From positions 372,001 to 436,000 of the forward strand of contig NW_027478710.1 in NCBI RefSeq assembly GCF_051014685.1: a stretch of DNA of 64,000 bases. The letters run 5' to 3'. Shown here piece by piece: positions 11,682 through 24,195 of the stretch; the stretch's first letter is position 1, and each line of letters opens with the position of its first letter. The position numbers and the translations under genes are program-made. The DNA comes from Ptiloglossa arizonensis (Eukaryota > Arthropoda > Insecta > Hymenoptera > Colletidae). The notes beneath the pieces are model-generated. The model had not been told where the DNA came from, did no database searches, and was given only the letters and a program-made list of their open reading frames with translations.

Positions 11682-14600
11682 AAGGCCTAGGGGAAAAACA
11701 CACATACCGTTGTAATCGTGCGAGTTTCTACTTTCAGATGCAACAGGAATTTCTCGAGTTCGTCAATCCATTCGCGAGATATGGGAGTTCGAAGTTAAGG
11801 AATGGTTGAGAAACCATCAAAATTTTCTCTGGTCTGATACTCGACACCAATAACTGGAATGGCCTAGCGGAAAAGTACACACACCATTGTAATCGGGCCA
11901 CTTTCTACTTTCAGATGCAACAGGAATTTCTCAAGTTCGTCAATCCGTTCGCGAGATATAGGAGTTTGAAGTTAAGGAATGGTTGAGAAACCACCAAAAT
12001 TTTCGCTGATTTGATACACGTAATCAATAACTGGAATGGCCTAGGGGAAAAGTACACTTACCGTTGAAATCGGGCGAGTTTCTGCTTTCAGATGCAATAG
12101 GAATTTCTCGAATTCGTCAATCCGGTCGCGAGATATGGGAGTTTGAAGTTAAGGAATGATTGAGAATCCATCAAAATTTTCGCAAGTCTGATGCTCGAAA
12201 CCAATAACTACTATGGCTTGGGGGAAAAGTACACACACCATTGTAACCGGACGAGCTTCTACTTTCAGATGCAACATGAATTTCTCGAGTTCGTCAATCC
12301 GTTCGCGAGATATGGGAGTTTGATATTAAGGAATGGTTGAGAAACCATCAAAATTTTCGCAAGTCTGATTCCCGAAACCAATAACTACAAAGGCCTAGGG
12401 GAAAAATACACATACCGTTGTAATCGGGCGAGTTTCTGCCTTCAGATGCAACAGGAATTTCTCGAGTTCGTCAATCCGTTCGCGAGATATGGGTGTTCGA
12501 AGTTAAGGAACGATTGAGCAACCATCAAAATTTTCGCAAGGCTGATACTCGAAGCCAATAGCTACTATGGCCTAGGGGAAAAGTACACACACCATTGTAA
12601 TCGGGCGAGTTTCTACTTTCAGATAAAACAGGAATTTCTCGAGTTCGTCAAACCGTTCGCGCGATATGGGAGTTTGAAGTTAAGGAATGGTTGAGAAACC
12701 ATCGAAATTTTCGCTGGTCTGATACTCGAAACCAATAACTGGAATGGCCTAGGGGAAAAGTACACACACCATTGCAATCGGGCGAGTTTCTACTTTCAGA
12801 TGCAACAGGAATTTCTCGAGTTCGTCAATCCATTCGCGAGATATGGGAGTTTGAAGTTAAGGAATGGTTGAGAATCCATCAAAATTTTCGCAAGTCTGAT
12901 ACTCGAAACCAATAACTACTATGGCTTGAGGGAAAAGTCCACACACCTTTGTAATCGCGCGAGTCTCTGCTTTCAGATGCAACAGGAATTTCTCGAGTTC
13001 GACAATCCGTTAGCGAGGTATGGGAGTTTGAAATTATGGAACGCTTGAGAAACCATCAAAATTTTCGCAAGTCTGATACTCGAAACCAATAACTGGAATG
13101 GCCTAGGGGAAAAGTACACACACCATTGTAATCGGGCGAGTCTCTACTTTCAGATGCAACAGGAATTTCTCGAGTTCGTCAATCCGTTCGCGAGATATGG
13201 GAGTTAGAAGTTAAGGAATGGTTGAGAAACCATGAAAATTTTCGCAAGTCTGATTCCCGAAACCAATAACTACAAAGGCCTAGGGGAAAAATACACATAC
13301 CGTTGTAATCGTGCGAGTTTCTACTTTCAGATGCAACAGGAATTTCTCGAGTTCGTCAATCCATTCGCGAGATATGGGAGTTCGAAGTTAAGGAATGGTT
13401 GAGAAACCATCAAAATTTTCTCTGGTCTGATACTCGAAACCAATAACTGGAATGGCCTAGCGGAAAAGTACACACACCATTGTAATCGGGCCACTTTCTA
13501 CTTTCAGATGCAACAGGAATTTCTCAAGTTCGTCAATCCGTTCGCGAGATATGGGAGTTTGAAGTTAAGGAATGGTTGAGAAACCACCAAAATTTTCGCT
13601 GATTTGATACTCGAAACCAACAACTGGAATGGCCTAGGGGAAAAGTACACTTACCGTTGATATCGGGCGAGTTTCTGCTTTCAGATGCAATAGGAATTTC
13701 TCGAATTCGTCAATCCTGTCGCGAGATATGGGAGTTGGAAGTTAAGGAATGGTTGAGAAACAACCAAAATTTATTCTCTGGTCTGATACTCGAAACCAAT
13801 AACTGGAATGGCCTAGGGGAAAAGTACACACACCATTGTAATCGGGCAAGTTTCTACATTCAGATGCAATAGGAATTACTCGAGTTCGTCAATCCGTTCG
13901 CGAGATATGGGAGTTAGAAGTTAAGGAATGGTTGAGAAACCATCAAAATTTTCGCAAGTCTGATTCCCGAAACCAATATCTACAAAGGCCTAGGGGAAAA
14001 ATACACATACCGTTGTAATCGGTCGAGTTTCTACTTTCAGATGCAACAGGAATTTCTCGAGTTCGTCAATCTGTTCGCGAGATATGGGAGTTCGAAGTTA
14101 AGGAATGGTTGAGAAACCATCAAAACTTTCGCAAGTCTGATACTCGAAACCAATAACTACCATGGCCTAGGGGAAAAGTGCACACACCATTGTAGTCGGG
14201 CGAGTATCTACTTTCCGATGCAACAGGAATTTCTCGAGTTCGTCAATCCGTTCGCGAGATATGGGAGTTTGAAGTTAAGGAACGATTGAGCAACCATCAA
14301 AATTTTCGCAAGTCTGATACTCGAAACCAATAACTGCAATGCCCTAGGGGAAAAGTACACACACCATTGAAATCGGGCGAGATTCTACTTTCAGATGTAA
14401 CTGGAATTTCTCGAGTTCGTCAATCCCTTCGCGAGATATGGGAGTATGAAGTTAAGGAACGCTTGAGCAACCATCAAAATTTTCGCAAGTCTGATACTCG
14501 AAACCAATAACTACTATGGCCTAGGGGAAAAGTACACACACCATTGTTATCGGGTGTGTTTCTAATTTCAGATGCAACAGGAATTTCTCGAGTTCGTCAA

Positions 14601-17600
14601 TCCGTTCGCGAGATATGGGAGTTTGAAGTTAAGGAATGGTTGAGAAACCATCAAAATTTTCGCTGGTCTGATACTCGAAACCAATAACTGGAATGGCCTA
14701 GGGGAAAAGTACACACACCATTGTAATCGGGCGAGTTTCTACTTTCAGATGCAACAGGAATTTCTCGAGTTCGTCAATCCGTTTGCGAGATATGGGAGTC
14801 AGAAGTTAAGGAATGGTTGAGAATCCATCAAAATTTTCGCAAATCTGATACTCGAAACCAATAACTACTATGGCTTGGGGGGAATGTACACACACCATTG
14901 TAATCGGGCGAGTCTCTGCTTTCAGATGCAACAGGACTTTCTCGAGTTCGACAATCCGTTCGCGAGATATGGGAGTTTGAAATTAAGGAACGTTTGAGAA
15001 ACCATCAAAATTTTCGCAAGTCTGATACTCGAAACCAATAACTACTATGGCCTAGGGGAAAAATACACATACCGTTGTAATCGGGCGAGTTTCTACTTTT
15101 AGATGCAACAGGAATTTCTCGAGTTCGTCAATCCGTTTGCGAGATATGGGAGTCAGAAGTTAAGGAACGCTTGAGAAACCATCAAAATTTTCGCAAGTCT
15201 GATACTCGAAACCAATAACTACTATGGCCCAGGGGAAAAGTACACACACCATTGTAATCGGGCGAGTTTCTACTTTCAGACTCAACAGGAATTTCTCGAG
15301 TTCGTCAATCCGTTTGCGAGATATGGGAGTTTGAAGTTAATTAATGGTTGAGAAACCACCAAAATTTTCGCTGATTTGGTACTCGAAACCAATAACTGGA
15401 ATGGCCTAGGGGAGAAGTACACACACCATTGTAATCGGGCGAGTTTCTACTTTCAGATGCAACAGGAATTTCTCAAGTTCGTCAATCCGTTCGCGACATA
15501 TGGGAGTTTGAAGTTTAGGAATGGTTGAGAAACCATCAAAATTTTCCCAAGTCTGATACACGAAACCAATAACTGGAATGGCCTAGGGCAAAATTACACA
15601 AACCGTTGTAATCGGGCGAGTTCCTGCTTTCAGATGCAATAGGAATTACTCGAGTTCGTCAATCCGTTCGCGAGATATGGGAGTTTGAAATTAAGGAATG
15701 GTTGAGAAACCATCAAAATTTTCGCTGGTCTGATACTCGAAACCAATAACTGGAATGGCCTAGGGGAAAAATACACATACCGTTGTAATCGGGCGAGTTT
15801 CTACTTTCAGGTGCAACAGGAATTTCTCGAGTTCGTCAATCCGTTCGCGAGATATGGGAGTTTGAAGTTAAGGAATGGTTGAGAAACCATCAAAATTTTC
15901 ACTGGTCTGATACTCGAAACCAATAACTGGAATGGCCAAGGGGAAAAGTACACAAACCTTTGTAATCGGGCGAATTTCTACTTTCAGATGCAACAGGAAT
16001 TTCTCGAGTTCGTCAATCCATTCGCGAGACATGGGAGTTTGAAGTTAAGGAATGGTTGAGAATCCATCAAAATTTTCGCAAATCTGATACTCGAAACCAA
16101 TAACTACTATGGCTTGGGGGGAAAGTACACACACCATTGTAATCGGGCGAGTCTCTGCTTTCAGATGCAACAGGAATTTCTCGAGTTCGACAATCCGTTC
16201 GCGAGATATGGGAGTTTGAAATTAAGGAACGCTTGAGAAACCATCACAATTTTCGCAAGTCTGATACTCGAAACCAATAACTACTATGGCCTAGGGCAAA
16301 AATACACATACCTTTGTAATCGGGCGAGTTTCTGCTTTCAGATGCAACAGGAATTTCTCGAGTTCGTCAATCCGTTCGCGAGATATGGGAGTTTGAAGTT
16401 AAGGAATGGTTGAGAAACCACCAAAATTTTCGCTGATTTGATACTCGAAACCAATAACAGGCATGGCCTAGGGAAAATTACACACACCATTGCAATCGGG
16501 CGAGTTTCTATTTTCAGATGCAACAGGAATTTCTCGAGTACGTCAATCCGTTCGCGAGATATGGGAGTTTGAAATTAAGGAATGGTTGAGAAACCATCAA
16601 AGTTTTCGCAAGTCTGAAACCCGAAACCAATAACTGGAATGGCCCAGGGAAAAAGTACACATTCCGTTGAAATCGGGCGAGTTTCTGCTTTCAGATGCAA
16701 TAGGAATTACTCGAGTTCGTCAATCCGTTCGCGAGATATGGGAGTTTGAAATTAAGGAATGGTTGAGAAACCATCAAAATTTTCGCTGGTCTGATACTCG
16801 AAACCAATAACTACTATGGCTTGGGGGAAAAGTACACACACCATTGTAATCGGGCGAGTCTCTGCTTTCAGATGCAACAGGACTTTCTCGAGTTCGACAA
16901 TCCGTTCGCGAGATATGGGAGTTTGAAATTAAGGAACGTTTGAGAAACCATCAAAATTTTCGCAAGTCTGATACTCGAAACCAATAACTACTATGGCCTA
17001 GGGCAAAAATACACATACCGTTGTAATCGGGCGAGTTTCTACTTTTAGATGCAACAGGAATTTCTCGAGTTCGTCAATCCGTTTGCGAGATATGGGAGTC
17101 AGAAGTTAAGGAACGCTTGAGAAACCATCAAAATTTTCGCAAGTCTGATACTCGAAACCAATAACTACTATGGCCCAGGGGAAAAGTACACACACCATTG
17201 TAATCGGGCGAGTTTCTACTTTCAGACTCAACAGGAATTTCTCGAGTTCGTCAATCCGTTTGCGAGATATGGGAGTTTGAAGTTAATTAATGGTTGAGAA
17301 ACCACCAAAATTTTCGCTGATTTGGTACTCGAAACCAATAACTGGAATGGCCTAGGGGAGAAGTACACACACCATTGTAATCGGGCGAGTCTCTGCTTTC
17401 AGATGCAACAGGAATTTCTCGAGTTCGACAATCCGTTCGCGAGATATGGGAGTTTGAAATTAAGGAACGCTTGAGAAACCATCACAATTTTCGCAAGTCT
17501 GATACTCGAAACCAATAACTACTATGGCCTAGGGCAAAAATACACATACCTTTGTAATCGGGCGAGTTTCTGCTTTCAGATGCAACAGGAATTTCTCGAG

Positions 17601-20600
17601 TTCGTCAATCCGTTCGCGAGATATGGGAGTTTGAAGTTAAGGAATGGTTGAGAAACCACCAAAATTTTCGCTGATTTGATACTCGAAACCAATAACAGGC
17701 ATGGCCTAGGGAAAATTACACACACCATTGCAATCGGGCGAGTTTCTATTTTCAGATGCAACAGGAATTTCTCGAGTACGTCAATCCGTTCGCGAGATAT
17801 GGGAGTTTGAAATTAAGGAATGGTTGAGAAACCATCAAAGTTTTCGCAAGTCTGAAACCCGAAACCAATAACTGGAATGGCCCAGGGAAAAAGTACACAT
17901 TCCGTTGAAATCGGGCGAGTTTCTGCTTTCAGATGCAATAGGAATTACTCGAGTTCGTCAATCCGTTCGCGAGATATGGGAGTTTGAAATTAAGGAATGG
18001 TTGAGAAACCATCAAAATTTTCGCTGTTCTGATAATCGAAACCAATATCTGGAATGGCCTAGGGGAAGAGAACACATACCGTTGTAATCGGGCGAGTTTC
18101 TACTTTCAGATGCAACAGGAATTTCTCGAGTTCGTCAATCCGTTTGCGAGATATGGGAGTCAGAAGTTAAGGAACGCTTGAGAAACCATCAAAATTTTCG
18201 CTGGTCTGATACTCGAAACCAATAACTACTATGGCTTGGGGGAAAAGTACACACACCATTGTAATCGGGCGAGTCTCTGCTTTCAGATGCAACAGGACTT
18301 TCTCGAGTTCGACAATCCGTTCGCGAGATATGGGAGTTTGAAATTAAGGAACGTTTGAGAAACCATCAAAATTTTCGCAAGTCTGATACTCGAAACCAAT
18401 AACTACTATGGCCTAGGGCAAAAATACACATACCGTTGTAATCGGGCGAGTTTCTACTTTTAGATGCAACAGGAATTTCTCGAGTTCGTCAATCCGTTTG
18501 CGAGATATGGGAGTCAGAAGTTAAGGAACGCTTGAGAAACCATCAAAATTTTCGCAAGTCTGATACTCGAAAACAATAACTACTATGGCCCAGGGGAAAA
18601 GTACACACACCATTGTAATCGGGCGAGTTTCTACTTTCAGACTCAACAGGAATTTCTCGAGTTCGTCAATCCGTTTGCGAGATATGGGAGTTTGAAGTTA
18701 ATTAATGGTTGAGAAACCACCAAAATTTTCGCTGATTTGGTACTCGAAACCAATAACTGGAATGGCCTAGGGGAGAAGTACACACACCATTGTAATCGGG
18801 CGAGTTTCTACTTTCAGATGCAACAGGAATTTCTCAAGTTCGTCAATCCGTTCGCGACATATGGGAGTTTGAAGTTTAGGAATGGTTGAGAAACCATCAA
18901 AATTTTCCCAAGTCTGATACACGAAACCAATAACTGGAATGGCCTAGGGCAAAATTACACAAACCGTTGTAATCGGGCGAGTTCCTGCTTTCAGATGCAA
19001 TAGGAATTACTCGAGTTCGTCAATCCGTTCGCGAGATATGGGAGTTTGAAATTAAGGAATGGTTGAGAAACCATCAAAATTTTCGCTGGTCTGATACTCG
19101 AAACCAATAACTGGAATGGCCTAGGGGAAAAATACACATACCGTTGTAATCGGGCGAGTTTCTACTTTCAGGTGCAACAGGAATTTCTCGAGTTCGTCAA
19201 TCCGTTCGCGAGATATGGGAGTTTGAAGTTAAGGAATGGTTGAGAAACCATCAAAATTTTCACTGGTCTGATACTCGAAACCAATAACTGGAATGGCCAA
19301 GGGGAAAAGTACACAAACCTTTGTAATCGGGCGAATTTCTACTTTCAGATGCAACAGGAATTTCTCGAGTTCGTCAATCCATTCGCGAGACATGGGAGTT
19401 TGAAGTTAAGGAATGGTTGAGAATCCATCAAAATTTTCGCAAATCTGATACTCGAAACCAATAACTACTATGGCTTGGGGGGAAAGTACACACACCATTG
19501 TAATCGGGCGAGTCTCTGCTTTCAGATGCAACAGGAATTTCTCGAGTTCGACAATCCGTTCGCGAGATATGGGAGTTTGAAATTAAGGAACGCTTGAGAA
19601 ACCATCACAATTTTCGCAAGTCTGATACTCGAAACCAATAACTACTATGGCCTAGGGCAAAAATACACATACCGTTGTAATCGGGCGAGTTTCTACTTTT
19701 AGATGCAACAGGAATTTCTCGAGTTCGTCAATCCGTTTGCGAGATATGGGAGTCAGAAGTTAAGGAACGCTTGAGAAACCATGAAAATTTTCGCAAGTCT
19801 GATACTCGAAACCAATAACTACTATGGCCCAGGGGAAAAGTACACACACCATTGTAATCGGGCGAGTTTCTACTTTCAGACTCAACAGGAATTTCTCGAG
19901 TTCGTCAATCCGTTTGCGAGATATGGGAGTTTGAAGTTAATTAATGGTTGAGAAACCACCAAAATTTTCGCTGATTTGGTACTCGAAACCAATAACTGGA
20001 ATGGCCTAGGGGAGAAGTACACACACCATTGTAATCGGGCGAGTTTCTACTTTCAGATGCAACAGGAATTTCTCAAGTTCGTCAATCCGTTCGCGACATA
20101 TGGGAGTTTGAAGTTTAGGAATGGTTGAGAAACCATCAAAATTTTCCCAAGTCTGATACACGAAACCAATAACTGGAATGGCCTAGGGCAAAATTACACA
20201 AACCGTTGTAATCGGGCGAGTTCCTGCTTTCAGATGCAATAGGAATTACTCGAGTTCGTCAATCCGTTCGCGAGATATGGGAGTTTGAAATTAAGGAATG
20301 GTTGAGAAACCATCAAAATTTTCGCTGGTCTGATACTCGAAACCAATAACTGGAATGGCCTAGGGGAAAAATAAACATACCGTTGTAATCGGGCGAGTTT
20401 CTACTTTCAGGTGCAACAGGAATTTCTCGAGTTCGTCAATCCGTTCGCGAGATATGGGAGTTTGAAGTTAAGGAATGGTTGAGAAACAATCAAAATTTTC
20501 ACTGGTCTGATACTCGAAACCAATAACTGGAATGGCCAAGGGGAAAAGTACACAAACCTTTGTAATCGGGCGAATTTCTACTTTCAGATGCAACAGGAAT

Positions 20601-22573
20601 TTCTCGAGTTCGTCAATCCATTCGCGAGACATGGGAGTTTGAAGTTAAGGAATGGTTGAGAATCCATCAAAATTTTCGCAAATCTGATACTCGAAACCAA
20701 TAACTACTATGGCTTGGGGGGAAAGTACACACACCATTGTAATCGGGCGAGTCTCTGCTTTCAGATGCAACAGGAATTTCTCGAGTTCGACAATCCGTTC
20801 GCGAGATATGGGAGTTTGAAATTAAGGAACGCTTGAGAAACCATCACAATTTTCGCAAGTCTGATACTCGAAACCAATAACTACTATGGCCTAGGGCAAA
20901 AATACACATACCTTTGTAATCGGGCGAGTTTCTGCTTTCAGATGCAACAGGAATTTCTCGAGTTCGTCAATCCGTTCGCGAGATATGGGAGTTTGAAGTT
21001 AAGGAATGGTTGAGAAACCACCAAAATTTTCGCTGATTTGATACTCGAAACCAATAACAGGCATGGCCTAGGGAAAATTACACACACCATTGCAATCGGG
21101 CGAGTTTCTATTTTCAGATGCAACAGGAATTTCTCGAGTACGTCAATCCGTTCGCGAGATATGGGAGTTTGAAATTAAGGAATGGTTGAGAAACCATCAA
21201 AGTTTTCGCAAGTCTGAAACCCGAAACCAATAACTGGAATGGCCCAGGGAAAAAGTACACATTCCGTTGAAATCGGGCGAGTTTCTGCTTTCAGATGCAA
21301 TAGGAATTACTCGAGTTCGTCAATCCGTTCGCGAGATATGGGAGTTTGAAATTAACGAATGGTTGAGAAACCATCAAAATTTTCGCTGTTCTGATAATCG
21401 AAACCAATATCTGGAATGGCCTAGGGGAAAAGAACACATACCGTTGTAATCGGGCGAGTTTCTACTTTCAGATGCAACAGGAATTTCTCGAGTTCGTCAA
21501 TCCGTTTGCGAGATATGGGAGTCAGAAGTTAAGGAACGCTTGAGAAACCATCAAAATTTTCGCAAGTCTGATACTCGAAACCAATAACTACTATGGCCTA
21601 GGGGAAAAGTACACACACCATTGTAATCGGGCGAGTTTCTACTTTCAGATTCAACAGGTATTTCTCGAGTTCGTCAATCCGTTTGCGAGATATGGGAGTT
21701 TGAAGTTAATTAATGGTTGAGATACCACCAAAATTTTCGCTGATTTGGCACTCGAAACCAATAACTGGAATGGCCTAGGGGAAAAGTACACACACCATTG
21801 TAATCGGGCGAGTTTCTACTTTCAGATGCAACAGGAATTTCTCGAGTTCGTCAATCCGTTCGCGACATATGGGAGTTTGAAGTTTAGGAATGGTTGAGAA
21901 ACCATCAAAGTTTTCGCAAGTCTGATACACGAAACCAATAACTGGAATGCTCTAGGGAAAAAGTACACATACCGTTGAAATCGGGCGAGTTTCTCCTTTC
22001 AGATGCAATAGGAATTACTGGAGTTCGTCAATCCGTTCGCGAGATATGGGAGTTCGAAGTTAAGGTATGGTTGAGAAACCATAAAAATTTTCGCAAGTCT
22101 GATACTCGAAACCAACAACTACTATGGCCTAGGGGAAAAGTACACACACCATTGTTATCGGGTGGGTTTCTACTTTCAGATGCAACAGGAATTTCTCAAG
22201 TTCGTCAATCCGTTCGCGAGATATGGGAGTTCGAAGTTAAGGAATGGTTGAGAAACCATCAAAATTTTCGCAAGTCTGATACTCGAAACCAATAACTACT
22301 ATGGTCTAGGGGAAAAGTACACACACCATTGTAATCGGGCGAGCTTCTACTTTCAGATGCAACAGGAATTTCCCGAGTTCGTCAATCCGTTCGCGAGATA
22401 TGGGAGTTTGAAGTTAAGGAACGCTTGAACAACCATCAAAATTTTCGCAAGTCTGATACTCGAAACCAATAACTACTATGGCCTAGGGGAAAAGTACACA
22501 CACCATTGTAATCGGGCGAGTTTCTACTTTCAGATGCAACAGGAATTTCTCGAGTTCGTCAATCCGTTCGCGA
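11682..22573 (+). repeat. Large block B, second copy of the duplication
   Basis: Block B matches block A almost base for base. The only single-base difference I noticed is at 20,374 (A, against C at 8,870). The main difference is the loss of one complete monomer near 16,789. Block B carries the same nested HORs as A: the 8-monomer pair at about 16,123-18,775 (its first unit shortened to 1,238 bp by the deletion) and the 7-monomer pair at about 18,370-20,912. Such identity implies a very recent event or continuing homogenisation. Confidence 0.94.
16765..16789 (+). other. Site of a one-monomer deletion in block B
   Basis: Block A reads GCTGTTCTGATAATCG at 5,105, followed one monomer later by GCTGGTCTGATACTCG at 5,281. 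Block B goes straight to the second form at 16,785. The offset to A therefore changes from 11,681 to 11,504, exactly 177 bp. Both 8-monomer units of A and the second unit of B keep the monomer, so loss in B is the simpler reading. The breakpoint falls in the tract shared by both monomers (TGAGAAACCATC through AAAATTTTCGCTG), as expected for in-register unequal exchange or single-strand annealing. Confidence 0.88.
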
Positions 22574-24195
22574 CATATGGGTGTTTGTAGTTCAGGAATG
22601 GTTGAGAAACCATCAAAACTTTCGCAAGTCTGATACTCGAAACCAATAACTGGAATGGCCTACGGAAAAAGTACCCATACCGTTGAAATCGGGCGAGTTT
22701 CTCCTTTCAGATGCAATAGGAATTACTCGAGTTCGTCAATCCGTTCGCGAGATATGGGAGTTTGAAATTAAGGAATGGTTGAGAAACCATCAAAATTTTC
22801 GCTGTTCTGATAATCGAAACCAATATCTGGAATGGCCTAGGGGAAAAGAACACATACCGTTGTAATCGGGCGAGTTTCTACTTTCAGATGCAACAGGAAT
22901 TTCTCGAGTTCGTCAATCCGTTTGCGAGATATGGGAGTCAGAAGTTAAGGAACGCTTGAGAAACCATCAAAATTTTCGCAAGTCTGATACTCGAAACCAA
23001 TAACTACTATGGCCTAGGGGAAAAGTACACACACCATTGTAATCGGGCGAGTTTCTACTTTCAGATTCAACAGGTATTTCTCGAGTTCGTCAATCCGTTT
23101 GCCAGATATGGGAGTTTGAAGTTAATTAATGGTTGAGATACCACCAAAATTTTCGCTGATTTGGCACTCGAAACCAATAACTGGAATGGCCTAGGGGAAA
23201 AGTACACACACCATTGTAATCGGGCGAGTTTCTACTTTCAGATGCAACAGGAATTTCTCGAGTTCGTCAATCCGTTCGCGACATATGGGAGTTTGAAGTT
23301 TAGGAATGGTTGAGAAACCATCAAAGTTTTCGCAAGTCTGATACACGAAACCAATAACTGGAATGCTCTAGGGAAAAAGTACACATACCGTTGAAATCGG
23401 GCGAGTTTCTCCTTTCAGATGCAATAGGAATTACTGGAGTTCGTCAATCCGTTCGCGAGGTATGGGAGTTCGAAGTTAAGGTATGGTTGAGAAACCATAA
23501 AAATTTTCGCAAGTCTGATACTCGAAACCAACAACTACTATGGCCTAGGGGAAAAGTACACACACCATTGTTATCGGGTGGGTTTCTACTTTCAGATGCA
23601 ACAGGAATTTCTCAAGTTCGTCAATCCGTTCGCGAGATATGGGAGTTCGAAGTTAAGGAATGGTTGAGAAACCATCAAAATTTTCGCAAGTCTGATACTC
23701 GAAACCAATAACTACTATGGTCTAGGGGAAAAGTACACACACCATTGTAATCGGGCGAGCTTCTACTTTCAGATGCAACAGGAATTTCCCGAGTTCGTCA
23801 ATCCGTTCGCGAGATATGGGAGTTTGAAGTTAAGGAACGCTTGAACAACCATCAAAATTTTCGCAAGTCTGATACTCGAAACCAATAACTACTATGGCCT
23901 AGGGGAAAAGTACACACACCATTGTAATCGGGCGAGTTTCTACTTTCAGATGCAACAGGAATTTCTCGAGTTCGTCAATCCGTTCGCGACATATGGGTGT
24001 TTGTAGTTCAGGAATGGTTGAGAAACCATCAAAACTTTCGCAAGTCTGATACTCGAAACCAATAACTGGAATGGCCTACGGAAAAAGTACCCATACCGTT
24101 GAAATCGGGCGAGTTTCTCCTTTCAGATGCAATAGGAATTACTCGAGTTCGTCAATCCGTTCGCGAGATATGGGAGTTTGAAATTAAGGAATGGT
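21357..24195 (+). repeat. 8-monomer HOR, two tandem copies of 1,416 bp
   Basis: 21,357-22,772 recurs as 22,773-24,188, with identity to about 24,195, where GAGAAACC becomes GAGGAATC. The period is exactly 8 x 177. Copy differences include GCGAGATATGG against GCGAGGTATGG near 23,460 and GCGAGATATG against GCCAGATATG near 23,103. Because the duplicated unit crosses the end of block B (22,573), it arose after, or independently of, the A/B duplication. Block A has no counterpart of the second copy. Confidence 0.88.

Noticed and set aside
1..22573. The A/B duplication as a plain assembly error
   Set aside because: Not excluded, but a whole-monomer deletion and a private substitution separate the blocks, so B is not a simple copy of the same assembled sequence. 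It remains to be settled with spanning reads.
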